In this document: piece by piece, positions 6,967 through 14,689 of the stretch | Layout: every line of letters starts with the position of its first letter | Position numbering within the stretch: the first letter of the stretch is position 1 | From: JAQGMJ01 sp036271855 | Lineage (GTDB): Bacteria; Pseudomonadota; Gammaproteobacteria; Burkholderiales; JAEUOS01 | Reading direction: 5' to 3' | Assembly: GCA_036271855.1 (NCBI GenBank) | Contig: DATAZV010000422.1 | Location: forward strand, 1 to 16,268 | DNA length: 16,268 bases | Made by a program: the position numbers and the translations under genes | The notes under the pieces: generated by a model | What the model saw: only the letters and a program-made list of their open reading frames with translations | Told to the model about the DNA's origin: nothing | The model's database searches: none

Positions 6967-7950
6967 TTAGTCAACTTGAATGCGGGCTTCCTTGACGACC
7001 TTGGCCCAGCGGATTTCTTCGGCCTGGACATACTTCGCCAGTTCTTCCGGCGTGCCGCTGCTCACCATCAAGCCTTCCTCTTCGATGCGCGACTTGAAGG
7101 CCTCGGTTTTCACCGCCGCGTGCACCGACTGGCTCAGGCGCGCGATGATGGGCGCGGGCGTGCCGGCGGGCACATAAATGCCGTACCAGCTTTCCGCCGC
7201 ATAGCCCGGCACGCCGGCTTCCCCGATGGTCGGCAGGTTCGGGTAGGCGGTGGAGCGCTGCGCCGAGGTCACCGCGAGCGCGCGCAGGCGGTTGCCCTTG
7301 ATGTATTGCGCGACACTGGCCACCGTGGTGAACATCATGTCGATCTGTCCGCCCAGCAGGTCGGTCAACGCCGGCGCGCTGCCTTTGTAGGGCACGTGCA
7401 CCATGTCCACCTTGGCCAGGTTCTTGAACAGCTCGCCGGCCAGGTGCGCCGAGGTGCCGTTGCCGAAAGAACCGAAGGTGAGCTTGCCGGGATTGGCGCG
7501 GGCGAAGGCCAGCACGTCGGCCACGCTCTTGAAGGGTTTGTTCGGGTTCACAATCAGCACGTTGGGCGAGCGGCCGACCAGTGCGACCGGAGCGAAGTCC
7601 TTTTCCGTATTGAACGGTATCTTCGCCTGCAGGCTGGGGTTGACGGCATGCGCGAAGGTGGCAATCAGCAGGCTGTAGCCGTCCGGCGCGCTTTTGGCGA
7701 TGTTGTCGTCGCCGATCATGGTGCCGGCGCCGGGGCGGTTGTCGATGATCACCGGCTGGCCGAGGTCGGCCGCCATCCGGTCCCCTAGCGTGCGCGCGAT
7801 GATGTCGGTACCCCCGCCAGGCGGGAAAGGCACCACCATGCGCACGGCTTTGGCGGGGTAGGTCTGCGCCTGCGCGGGCGCGCAGGTGAAGAAAAATGTG
7901 AGAGCGGCGAACAGGGAGCAGGCGGCCTGGAAGGCCGGCGAGATACGCAT
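6967..7950 (-). CDS. Bug/TctC-family periplasmic solute-binding protein
   Basis: The 327-residue protein has a signal peptide (hydrophobic 9-24, probable cleavage after AQA at 26-28), then the family opening TYPAKAVRMVVPFPPGGGTDIIAR. Further family marks are DNRPGAGTMIG, VPYKGSAPALTDLLGGQID and the WYGIYVPAGTP segment. Bug proteins are venus-flytrap receptors that bind carboxylates or other small organic molecules for TctAB-type transporters, or act as orphan sensors. No TctA or TctB gene is in this window. ATG 7950 is preceded by GGAGA with 9-nt spacing (7960-7964); longer in-frame starts lack the signal peptide context. It is followed at 17 bp by the crotonase gene, which points to uptake of the compound the operon's enzymes process. 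Confidence 0.92.
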   Translation of the reverse strand: MRISPAFQAACSLFAALTFFFTCAPAQAQTYPAKAVRMVVPFPPGGGTDIIARTLGDRMAADLGQPVIIDNRPGAGTMIGDDNIAKSAPDGYSLLIATFAHAVNPSLQAKIPFNTEKDFAPVALVGRSPNVLIVNPNKPFKSVADVLAFARANPGKLTFGSFGNGTSAHLAGELFKNLAKVDMVHVPYKGSAPALTDLLGGQIDMMFTTVASVAQYIKGNRLRALAVTSAQRSTAYPNLPTIGEAGVPGYAAESWYGIYVPAGTPAPIIARLSQSVHAAVKTEAFKSRIEEEGLMVSSGTPEELAKYVQAEEIRWAKVVKEARIQVD

Positions 7951-8044
7951 AATGGGGTGTCTCCGGTTTTCGGAAAATTCTCGGAACGAGGGACGGATTA
8001 TGCGCCGCGCGGTGCGGGCTATGGTCCCCTGTGGGCTGTCGGGA

Positions 8045-8374
8045 TTACGCCTGCAGATGCTCGAACAGCGGTTCGGCCTCTTCGGCATTGGCGCTGGCGG
8101 GCGCATCCGCTTCCAGCGAACGCAGCAGGCGCGTCGCATGGTCCGCATGCGGCAGCACCGGGCCGAAAAACTGCACGGTTTTGCCGCGTGAGACCATCAG
8201 CGTCGGAAAGGTATCTACAATCACCTCCACCGCATTATCCTCGACGTCCAGCCAGACAAAGCGGTCGCCCGGAAACTGCGCCTGCAGGCCGTCGAAGACA
8301 GCGCGGTAGCCGTCGCAGGTGCGGCACCATTCGGCGCACAGGCAGGTGATAATTCGTTGTTCGGAATCAGACAT
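8045..8374 (-). CDS. Small thioredoxin-like protein
   Basis: This 109-residue protein has no signal peptide, so it is probably cytosolic. The redox site is WCRTC (C17, C20), followed by WLDVEDN and the thioredoxin cis-proline motif FPTLMV (P57). Two further cysteines, C11 and C13, precede the active site. The chain is about as long as thioredoxin, but its N-terminal strand is short and its C-terminus (about 90-109) is an Ala/Glu-rich tail. It probably acts as a thiol-disulfide oxidoreductase with an unknown partner. It lies 94 bp upstream of the tctC-type gene on the same strand and could be a separate unit. No good ribosome-binding site is seen before ATG 8374. Confidence 0.8.
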   Translation of the reverse strand: MSDSEQRIITCLCAEWCRTCDGYRAVFDGLQAQFPGDRFVWLDVEDNAVEVIVDTFPTLMVSRGKTVQFFGPVLPHADHATRLLRSLEADAPASANAEEAEPLFEHLQA

Positions 8375-8566
8375 TGCTTATACGAAAATATTTTGCGGGA
8401 TGGCAACATCTTACAGGGCGTGTGCCGCGTACGTCCCTTGAGAGATGAATTTTTGGCAAGGTTGGGAATTTGCGCCCGTACTGGATGTTTAATCACGCCA
8501 GCGCAAAATCCGCGATCTTGCTTCTACCCTCAACCAATAAGACTCAAGTCCCCTAAAGGAGTTCGT

Positions 8567-9154
8567 ATGAAAATCCAGCACCTGTTCGTTCTGGCCGCCT
8601 GCCTGGCCAGCAGCCTCGCCTTCGCCCAGCCGGCGCAGCGCATCCGCGGCACCATCACCGGCCTGGAAGGCGACACCCTGTCCTTCAAATCGCGCGAGGG
8701 CCAGGAAATGAAAGTCACGCTGGCACCCAACGTCAGCATCGGTGCGGCGAAAAAAATTGCCCTGGCCGATATCAAGCCCGGCTCTTTCGTCGGCACTTCG
8801 GCGGTGAAGGGCAAGGACGGCATGCTGACGGCGCGTGAAGTGCACGTGCTGCCGCCCAACACCAACCCCGGCCATCGTCCCTGGGACCTCGAGCCCGGCT
8901 CCACCATGACCAACGGCAACATCAGCAGCACCATGCAAAGCGTCGAAGGCCGGGTGCTGACGGTGGAATATGAGGGCGGCATGCAAAAGGTGCTGGTGCC
9001 GGAGAACGTGCCGGTGGTCGCCGGCATTCCCGCCACCCGCGCCGACCTGGTGCCCGGTGCCTACGCCATCCTCACCGTGACCGCACCCGACGGCGGCAAG
9101 ATCACCGCGCAGCGCGTGCAGGTGACCAAGGACGGCGTCAGGCCGCCACAATAA
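8567..9154 (+). CDS. Exported protein with two DUF5666-like repeats
   Basis: This 195-residue protein starts at an ATG with a good ribosome-binding site (AAAGGA, 8555-8560). A signal peptide spans residues 1-20, with cleavage expected after AFA. The mature part looks like two copies of one small beta-rich domain, at about 25-96 and 126-188. Each copy begins with a GxI/V...GxxL turn, continues with a V-[LT]-[LV] strand and an APNV/PENV turn, then AD-[IL]-x-PG, and ends in a TA-x-x-V-x-V strand. A Pro/Gly/Asn/Ser/Thr-rich linker joins them. This resembles DUF5666, a periplasmic domain of unknown function. The start is divergent from the thioredoxin-like gene across 192 bp, in which I see no confident promoter. 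No function can be assigned. Confidence 0.8.
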   Translation: MKIQHLFVLAACLASSLAFAQPAQRIRGTITGLEGDTLSFKSREGQEMKVTLAPNVSIGAAKKIALADIKPGSFVGTSAVKGKDGMLTAREVHVLPPNTNPGHRPWDLEPGSTMTNGNISSTMQSVEGRVLTVEYEGGMQKVLVPENVPVVAGIPATRADLVPGAYAILTVTAPDGGKITAQRVQVTKDGVRPPQ

Positions 9155-9210
9155 ACCCGCCGCAGTAAGCGCGCGCGAATCGGTCACGAAAATGCGCTGG
9201 AGGTCGAAAG

Positions 9211-9237
9211 GGCGCGCCCGCAAGAGCGCGCCTTTTT
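9211..9237. terminator. Rho-independent terminator shared by convergent genes
   Basis: GGCGCGC (9211-9217) pairs with GCGCGCC (9226-9232) around an 8-nt loop, followed by TTTTT on the + strand (9233-9237). The T-run overlaps the stop codon of the minus-strand MFS gene. On that strand the hairpin sits directly after the stop codon and is followed by CTTTC, so it could work weakly in that direction too. Confidence 0.85.
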
Positions 9238-10639
9238 ATTTGTCCTGGGCTTTGCGCTGCGAGCCGGGCAGCAGCCGCAAGGCGCTGGCCAGGCAGCCGG
9301 CGAAGGAAAAGCCGCAGCCCAGCCAGAGCGCGATCTCCGGCCCGCGTTCCAGCGAAATGTAAAAGCACAGCGCCACCAGCGCCGCGCCGGAAGACTGCCC
9401 GAGCAGGCGCGACATCGCCACGGTGCCGCTGGCGCCGCCGCTGCGCCGGGTCGGCGCGCTGCTCATGATGGCTTTCAGGTTGGGCGCCTGGAAAAAGCCG
9501 AAGCCCAGGCCGCACAACACCATGCGCCAGCCGATGTCGAAGGCGGTCGGCGCCGGTGGCAGCAGCGCCAGCGTCGCCATGCCGGCCGACAGCGCCAGCA
9601 GGCCGAAGCCGCCCAGCATGCCCGGCGCGTAGCGGTCCGAAAGCCGCCCGGCGATCGGCGCCATGACGGCCACCACCAGCGGCCAGGGCGTCATCAAAAA
9701 GCCGGTCTCTACCTGGGTCTTGCCGAAAGCCGTCTGCAGCAAGAACGGCAGCGCGACAAAGGCCAGGCCCTGGGTGGCGAAGGAGCAGATCGAAGTCAGC
9801 GCCGAGAGCGCGAACATCGGGCGCTTGTACAAATCCACCGCCAGCATCGGCGCCGGGTGGCCTGCCTGGCGCCGCGTCAGGATGATCGCGCACCCCAGGG
9901 CCGCCGCCCATTCACCCAGCACCACGCCCCATTCGCCGTTGTGTGACAGCGTGCCGATGCCCAGCACGAGCAAAAAGAAAAAGCCGCCGCATAACAGCGC
10001 GGCAACACCGTCGAAGCGCGCCGAGGCCCGCGCGGCGCTGGTCGGCAGGTTGCGCAGCGACAGCCAGATGGCGATCAGCCCGGCCGGCACGTTGACCAGA
10101 AACAGCCAGTGCCAGGTGGTGAACGACAACACGATCGAAGCCACCGTCGGCCCGGCGGTAAACGCCACGCCCGAGGTGAAGGCATTCAGGCCCAGCCCGC
10201 GCCCGAGGATGCGTGCCGGGTAGACGAAGCGGATCAGCGCCGTGTTTACGCTCATCAGCGCCGCCGCGCCCACGCCCTGCAGGGCACGCGCGACCACCAG
10301 GCTCTCGAGTGACCACGCCAACCCGCACACCAGCGAGGCCAGGGTGAACAGCACCAGGCCGTAGACGTACAGGCGCCGGTAGCCGATGCGCTCGGCCAGC
10401 GCGGCGAAGGGTAGCAGCGTCGCCACCATTGCCAATTGGTAGGAAGTCACCACCCAGATGACGGAGGGTGCATCCGCGTTGATGCTTGCCGCGATGCTCG
10501 GCAGCGCGGTGTTGGTGATCACCGTGTCCAGCGTCGACATCGCCACCGGCACCAGGATGGCGATCATCGCCGCGAAACGCTGGCCCTCGGGCAGGCCTTC
10601 GGGCTGGGCGTCGGCGACAGGCGCTTCTATGGTTGCCAT
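9236..10639 (-). CDS. DHA2-type MFS multidrug efflux transporter (EmrB/QacA group)
   Basis: This membrane protein of 467 residues has about 14 hydrophobic segments. The DHA2 signature STLDTVITNTALPSIA lies in TM1, motif A (LAERIGYRRLY) in the TM2-3 loop, and a motif C variant (SGVAFTAGPTVASIV) in TM5, which is characteristic of drug-proton antiporters. It probably exports hydrophobic compounds using the proton gradient. No membrane-fusion partner (EmrA) lies beside it. I chose ATG 10639 (MATIEAP); ATG 10660 and an open frame up to 10744 are possible longer starts, but the latter would begin at the edge of a strong hairpin. It converges with the DUF5666-like gene and diverges from the small exported-protein gene. 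Confidence 0.87.
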   Translation of the reverse strand: MATIEAPVADAQPEGLPEGQRFAAMIAILVPVAMSTLDTVITNTALPSIAASINADAPSVIWVVTSYQLAMVATLLPFAALAERIGYRRLYVYGLVLFTLASLVCGLAWSLESLVVARALQGVGAAALMSVNTALIRFVYPARILGRGLGLNAFTSGVAFTAGPTVASIVLSFTTWHWLFLVNVPAGLIAIWLSLRNLPTSAARASARFDGVAALLCGGFFFLLVLGIGTLSHNGEWGVVLGEWAAALGCAIILTRRQAGHPAPMLAVDLYKRPMFALSALTSICSFATQGLAFVALPFLLQTAFGKTQVETGFLMTPWPLVVAVMAPIAGRLSDRYAPGMLGGFGLLALSAGMATLALLPPAPTAFDIGWRMVLCGLGFGFFQAPNLKAIMSSAPTRRSGGASGTVAMSRLLGQSSGAALVALCFYISLERGPEIALWLGCGFSFAGCLASALRLLPGSQRKAQDK

Positions 10640-10742
10640 GCCGTCCCCGGGATATCGCATGCCTTGGAGCGAGGCGCATCGGCAAGTGGGCTTGCCTGGC
10701 AAGTGGAGGGCGCGGTCATTGCGTTTGGGGGAGGCAAGAAAC

Positions 10743-10777
10743 ACAAAAGGCTGCGCGGCGGGCGGGCAGCCTTTTGT
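10743..10777. terminator. Perfect 12-bp terminator-like hairpin in a divergent intergenic region
   Basis: ACAAAAGGCTGC (10743-10754) pairs with GCAGCCTTTTGT (10766-10777) around an 11-nt loop. Being A-rich outside and GC-rich inside, it has terminator form on both strands (TTTTGTCTT on +, TTTTGTGTTTC on -). It lies between two divergent genes, where no gene ends. On the minus strand it would sit in the leader of the MFS gene; on the plus strand it lies upstream of the next gene's likely promoter. Confidence 0.6.
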
Positions 10778-10826
10778 CTTAAGTGTTCTGGTCTATGCAG
10801 CGAGGGCGAATTTTAGCGCATCCGCC

Positions 10827-10857
10827 TTGGCGACAGCGGCACTGCGTCCGCTATCAT
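10827..10857 (+). promoter_or_regulatory. Possible promoter of the small exported protein and ridA-type genes
   Basis: TTGGCG (10827-10832) and TATCAT (10852-10857) are spaced by 19 bp, which is long but tolerable. Transcription would begin near 10864, about 20 nt before the GTG start at 10884. Confidence 0.35.
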
Positions 10858-10883
10858 TGGCTGATGCAATCCCGGGAGCAATC

Positions 10884-11306
10884 GTGTTAAAGATCATGGT
10901 TCTGCTTGCAAGCGTCATCGTCGCTTGCACCGCCCATGCCGCGCAGCCCTACCGCGGCCCCGATTTCAGCGGCCTCTACGACTGCACCGGCAACGACAGC
11001 CACGAGGGGCCGTACAAAGGCACCGTCACGCTCAAGCTGGTGCGCGCGCAAAGCACCGGCGAGTACGGCGCATATGACTTCAAGCTCGAAGTGCCGGGTT
11101 ACGGCGCCTATCCGGGCGACGCGGCGGCGCGTGGCATGCAGATGGCGATCCATTTCGCCAATACGGATCCGAAGACCAAAGACTTCGGCACCGGGCTTGC
11201 CACGTTTTCGAAGAACAAGGCCGGCAAGTGGCGTTTTCACAAGTATTACTACGAGCCGGAATTCAAAGGTGGCAATTTCGGCACCGAAGACTGTGTGCAT
11301 CAGTAA
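10884..11306 (+). CDS. Small exported protein of unknown function
   Basis: This 140-residue protein begins at GTG 10884. GGGAG at 10874-10878 lies 5 nt upstream of it but 17 nt upstream of the ATG at 10896, so the GTG start is favoured. The N-terminus is a signal sequence ending in AHAA; an IVAC stretch with Cys15 could alternatively be a lipobox, making it a lipoprotein. The mature part has two more cysteines near its ends (in YDCTGND and EDCVHQ) that could form a disulfide. It is rich in aromatic residues and glycine, and probably folds as a small beta-sheet domain. I do not recognise a named family. The stop codon overlaps the ribosome-binding site of the RidA-family gene 10 bp downstream, so the two are coupled. 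Confidence 0.75.
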   Translation: MLKIMVLLASVIVACTAHAAQPYRGPDFSGLYDCTGNDSHEGPYKGTVTLKLVRAQSTGEYGAYDFKLEVPGYGAYPGDAAARGMQMAIHFANTDPKTKDFGTGLATFSKNKAGKWRFHKYYYEPEFKGGNFGTEDCVHQ

Positions 11307-11316
11307 AGGAGTGGTG

Positions 11317-11712
11317 ATGAAACGGGAAGTGATCCGGGTGGAACCCATCTCAACCTACCTGGAAAGGTGGAAGGCGCCCACATCAGTGGTGGTGCGCAGC
11401 GGCGATACGGTCTACGTCTCGGGCCTGCCGCCGTTCGACCCGGCCACCGGCGAGGTGGTGCAGGGCGCGACCATCGAGCGCCAGACCGAACTGGTGCTGG
11501 AGCAAATGAAGCTGTGCCTGGAGACCGCCGGCTCTTCGCTGGCGAATGTGCTCAAGTGCAATGTCTATTGCACTTCGGTGGAAAAATTCGCCGCGGTCAA
11601 CGGCGTTTACGCGCGCTACTTTCCGCAAGAGCCGCCGGCGCGGATTTTCGTCTGCGTGCCGGCATGGCCGGGCACCTTCGACATCGAGATCGACTGCGTC
11701 GCCGTTCGTTGA
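11317..11712 (+). CDS. RidA-family (YjgF/YER057c/UK114) protein
   Basis: This 131-residue protein is a standard length for the trimeric RidA family. The catalytic arginine is visible as R109 in PPARIFVCV, followed by the family's FDIEIDCVAV end strand with E124. The central part carries VYVSGLPPFDPATGEVV and the QTELVLEQMKLCLETAGSSLANVLKCNVY helix-strand unit; both are typical. RidA hydrolyses reactive 2-aminoacrylate-type enamines and imines in the cytosol, but many subfamilies have other roles. The ribosome-binding site AAAGGAG (11305-11311) includes the stop codon of the upstream exported-protein gene, indicating translational coupling. It converges with the SDR gene, with only 16 bp between their stop codons. 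Confidence 0.92.
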   Translation: MKREVIRVEPISTYLERWKAPTSVVVRSGDTVYVSGLPPFDPATGEVVQGATIERQTELVLEQMKLCLETAGSSLANVLKCNVYCTSVEKFAAVNGVYARYFPQEPPARIFVCVPAWPGTFDIEIDCVAVR

Positions 11713-11728
11713 AGCTTGCTCGTTGAGG

Positions 11729-12754
11729 CTACTGCTTCAGCAACCCGAGCCGCGCCAGGCTTTCGCCCGTTGCCAGCACCGCCTCTTCGTTCGAGCGCGG
11801 TACCCAGCCGAGCACGCGCCTGGCCTTGGCGTTGCTTGAATTCTTGATCATGCCCAGTTGCGGCAGCAGTTGCTTGAGGTCGGGGACGAACAGCGCGCCG
11901 ATGCGTACCAGCCAGTCCGGCATTTGCCGGCCCGGCACTTTTTTCGCCGTGGCGCCCATGCGGCTCTTGAGAACATTGGCGATGTCGAGGATGGACATGC
12001 AGTCGCCGGCGACGGCCAGAAAGCGTTCGCCCTTCGCGGCGGGGTCGGTCATCGCGCGCAGGTGCAGGTCGGCAACGTCGCGTACGTCGACGGCGCCGAA
12101 ATACAGGCGCGGGCAGCCGGGCAAGCCGTCCAGCAGGCGTTGCACAATATAGATGGAGGTGGAAAAGTCGGGCCCGAGCACCGGGCCGAACACCGCCACC
12201 GGATTGACCACGGCAAGCTCCAGGCCGCCGCCTTCGCGGGTGATGAAGTCCCAGGCCGCGCGCTCGGCGATGGTCTTGGATTTGACATACGCAGGCACGC
12301 CCGCGCCGCCGAGGTTGGTCCAGTCTGTTTCGGTGAAGGGAGCAGCCTGCGGCGCGTGGCCGTAGCCGATGGCGGCAAACGACGAGGTCAGCACCACGCG
12401 CCGCACGCCGGCGTCGCGCGCATTGCGCAGCACGCGCAGCGCGCCTTCGCGCGCCGGCACGATCAACTCGTCCTCGTGCTTCGGGGTGCCGGCGGGAAAG
12501 GGCGAGGCCACGTGCAGCACGTAGTCGCAGCCGGCGATGGCGTCGTGCCAGCCGGCTTCGTTGACCAGGTCGGCGGAATAGAATGTCAGCTGCCCGCCCG
12601 GCTCGGCGCCGCCGATCTTGAGCATGGCGCGCACCTCGCTCTCGCGCTTCAGGCTGCGCACCGTGGCGCGCACCTGATGGCCGGCGGCCAGAAGCTGCAG
12701 GATGCAATGGCTGCCGATGAAACCGGAGCCGCCGGTGACCAGAACTGTACCCAT
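11729..12754 (-). CDS. NAD(P)-dependent extended SDR, dihydroflavonol-4-reductase-like
   Basis: This 341-residue protein begins with the Rossmann motif TGGSGFIG (7-14) and has the SDR catalytic pair Y156 and K160 (YVKSK) with serines at 124-125 (VLTSSFAA). The R33 of ATVRS just after the second strand suggests NADPH preference. The HVASPFP segment and the overall layout match the dihydroflavonol-reductase/cinnamoyl-CoA-reductase branch, whose bacterial members reduce varied carbonyls; the substrate here is unknown. I chose ATG 12754 because the Rossmann fold begins there and GAGG lies 8 nt upstream. A longer frame to 12832 adds 26 residues with no family similarity. No co-transcribed gene is evident; a tRNA gene follows upstream after about 230 bp. 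Confidence 0.88.
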   Translation of the reverse strand: MGTVLVTGGSGFIGSHCILQLLAAGHQVRATVRSLKRESEVRAMLKIGGAEPGGQLTFYSADLVNEAGWHDAIAGCDYVLHVASPFPAGTPKHEDELIVPAREGALRVLRNARDAGVRRVVLTSSFAAIGYGHAPQAAPFTETDWTNLGGAGVPAYVKSKTIAERAAWDFITREGGGLELAVVNPVAVFGPVLGPDFSTSIYIVQRLLDGLPGCPRLYFGAVDVRDVADLHLRAMTDPAAKGERFLAVAGDCMSILDIANVLKSRMGATAKKVPGRQMPDWLVRIGALFVPDLKQLLPQLGMIKNSSNAKARRVLGWVPRSNEEAVLATGESLARLGLLKQ

Positions 12755-12957
12755 CGTCTTGACCTCGTCAATCTTGGCGCATCGATCGCCGATGACGCAT
12801 GTGCATGCACGCAACCCGCTCTGCTGATACATGTCGCGCGTCAGGCGCGCCTGTCTTTGGACCGCGGCACGAAGAATACATCCGCAAAATGACGCTGTTT
12901 ATCGCGGCCTCGCGGGGCCGGCGCCAAAAGGGACAGCGAATGTTGCCGGGCGGCGAG

Positions 12958-12977
12958 CCAGCTTCTCCCGAAGCTGG
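12958..12977 (-). other. Stem-loop downstream of tRNA-Phe
   Basis: An 8-bp perfect stem, CCAGCTTC (12958-12965) with GAAGCTGG (12970-12977), lies 11 nt beyond the CCA end of the tRNA on the minus strand. No T-tract follows, so it may mark 3' processing or weak termination. The rest of 12755-12957 shows no gene; a perfect palindrome GTGCATGCAC is at 12801-12810. Confidence 0.45.
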
Positions 12978-12988
12978 ACTCTGGAATT

Positions 12989-13064
12989 TGGTGGCCAAGG
13001 GCGGAATCGAACCACCGACACAAGGATTTTCAATCCTCTGCTCTACCGACTGAGCTACTTGGCC
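12989..13064 (-). tRNA. tRNA-Phe (anticodon GAA)
   Basis: The gene is 76 nt with an encoded CCA. The 7-bp acceptor stem GGCCAAG/CTTGGCC is perfect, with discriminator A. The D-arm (TAGCTCAGTCGGTAGAGCA), an anticodon loop TTGAAAA giving GAA, and the T-arm (GTCGGTGGTTCGATTCCGCC, containing the usual GGTTCGATTCC) are all in place. The layout matches betaproteobacterial tRNA-Phe. The 5' end is at 13064, a few bases downstream of a consensus -10. Confidence 0.97.
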
Positions 13065-13078
13065 AAACGAAGCCCGCA

Positions 13079-13084
13079 ATTATA
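13079..13084 (-). promoter_or_regulatory. -10 element of the tRNA-Phe promoter
   Basis: A perfect TATAAT on the minus strand lies 14 bp upstream of the mature tRNA 5' end, so transcription would begin about 8 nt before the tRNA. The -35 at 17-bp spacing is weak (TGGCTC, 13102-13107). Confidence 0.65.
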
Positions 13085-13167
13085 GCTAAAAATGGCCGAC
13101 CGAGCCACTGGGGCGCGGGTTTTGCCGGGAAGGGTCGCGAGGCGGGGCAGAAGGCTGTCATCCGGGC

Positions 13168-13200
13168 ACAAAAAACGGCGGGAAGCCCGCCGTTTTTTGT
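13168..13200. terminator. Rho-independent terminator of the cobW-type/dksA operon
   Basis: A 15-bp perfect stem (13168-13182 with 13186-13200) closes a 3-nt AAG loop. Its core is CGGCGGG/CCCGCCG, with A6 on one side and T6 on the other, so it can work on both strands. It lies 24 bp after the dksA stop codon on the minus strand, and also separates that operon from the tRNA gene beyond it. Confidence 0.9.
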
Positions 13201-13224
13201 TTTGGGTACGTCGGGGCTTGTTCG

Positions 13225-13668
13225 TTATTCCCCGTACATTTTCTGTTTCAGCTCGCGGCGCTGTTGCGCTTCGATCGAGAGGGTGGCGGTGGGGCGTGCC
13301 AGCAGGCGTTTCAGGCCGATCGGCTCGCCGGTTTCGTCGCAATAGCCGTATTCGCCGGACTCGATGCGGCCCAGGGCCTGCTCGATTTTTTTCATCAGCT
13401 TGCGCTCGCGGTCGCGGGTGCGCAACTCGAGGGCGTGCTCTTCCTCGATGGTGGCGCGGTCGGCCGGGTCGGGCACCGAGGGGGTCTCGCGCAAATGCTC
13501 CGAGGTTTCACCGGCGTTGGTCATCAATTCTTCCTTGAGCGTTTTCAGCATCTCGCGAAAGAACCCCAGCTGCGCCTCGTTCATGTAGTCCTTGGCGGGC
13601 ATACGGAGCAATTCCGACTCGGTCGGAATTTTTACTACCTTCGATTTTGCCGCTGCTGCCGTTACCAT
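13225..13668 (-). CDS. dksA: RNA polymerase-binding transcription factor DksA, lacking the full zinc site
   Basis: The 147-residue protein has the DksA layout: a coiled-coil with the tip motif DPADRA (D67, D70, A72) that reaches into the RNA polymerase secondary channel, then a globular end. With ppGpp, DksA adjusts initiation at rRNA, amino-acid and other promoters. E. coli DksA binds zinc through four cysteines. Here the positions read C110, T113, S131 and A134 (YGYCDETGEPIG and TLSIEAQQ), so zinc cannot be bound in that way. This CxxT...SxxA form is known from Pseudomonas DksA2 and is common in alpha- and betaproteobacteria. ATG 13668 is preceded by AGGGGAGA (13672-13679). It lies 37 bp downstream of the COG0523 GTPase gene in the same direction. 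Confidence 0.95.
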   Translation of the reverse strand: MVTAAAAKSKVVKIPTESELLRMPAKDYMNEAQLGFFREMLKTLKEELMTNAGETSEHLRETPSVPDPADRATIEEEHALELRTRDRERKLMKKIEQALGRIESGEYGYCDETGEPIGLKRLLARPTATLSIEAQQRRELKQKMYGE

Positions 13669-13705
13669 GCATCTCCCCTTGAATTACTCAAAAAAGACTC
13701 TGCGA

Positions 13706-14689
<984 letters not shown>

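Noticed and set aside
7997..8002. CATAAT -10-like hexamer upstream of the tctC-type gene (minus strand)
   Set aside because: No acceptable -35 lies at the right distance, so I cannot support a separate promoter there.
11710..11739. Inverted repeat TGAAGC...GCTTCA spanning the stop codons of the RidA and SDR genes
   Set aside because: A 6-bp stem over an 18-nt loop without a T-tract is too weak to call a terminator.
11616..12707. 363-codon minus-strand frame overlapping the SDR gene
   Set aside because: It is an Arg/Ala-rich out-of-frame shadow of the SDR gene, which has the full Rossmann and YxxxK motifs.
12799..13053. Plus-strand open frames across the tRNA-Phe region
   Set aside because: They read through the antisense of a complete tRNA gene and have no ribosome-binding site or domain.
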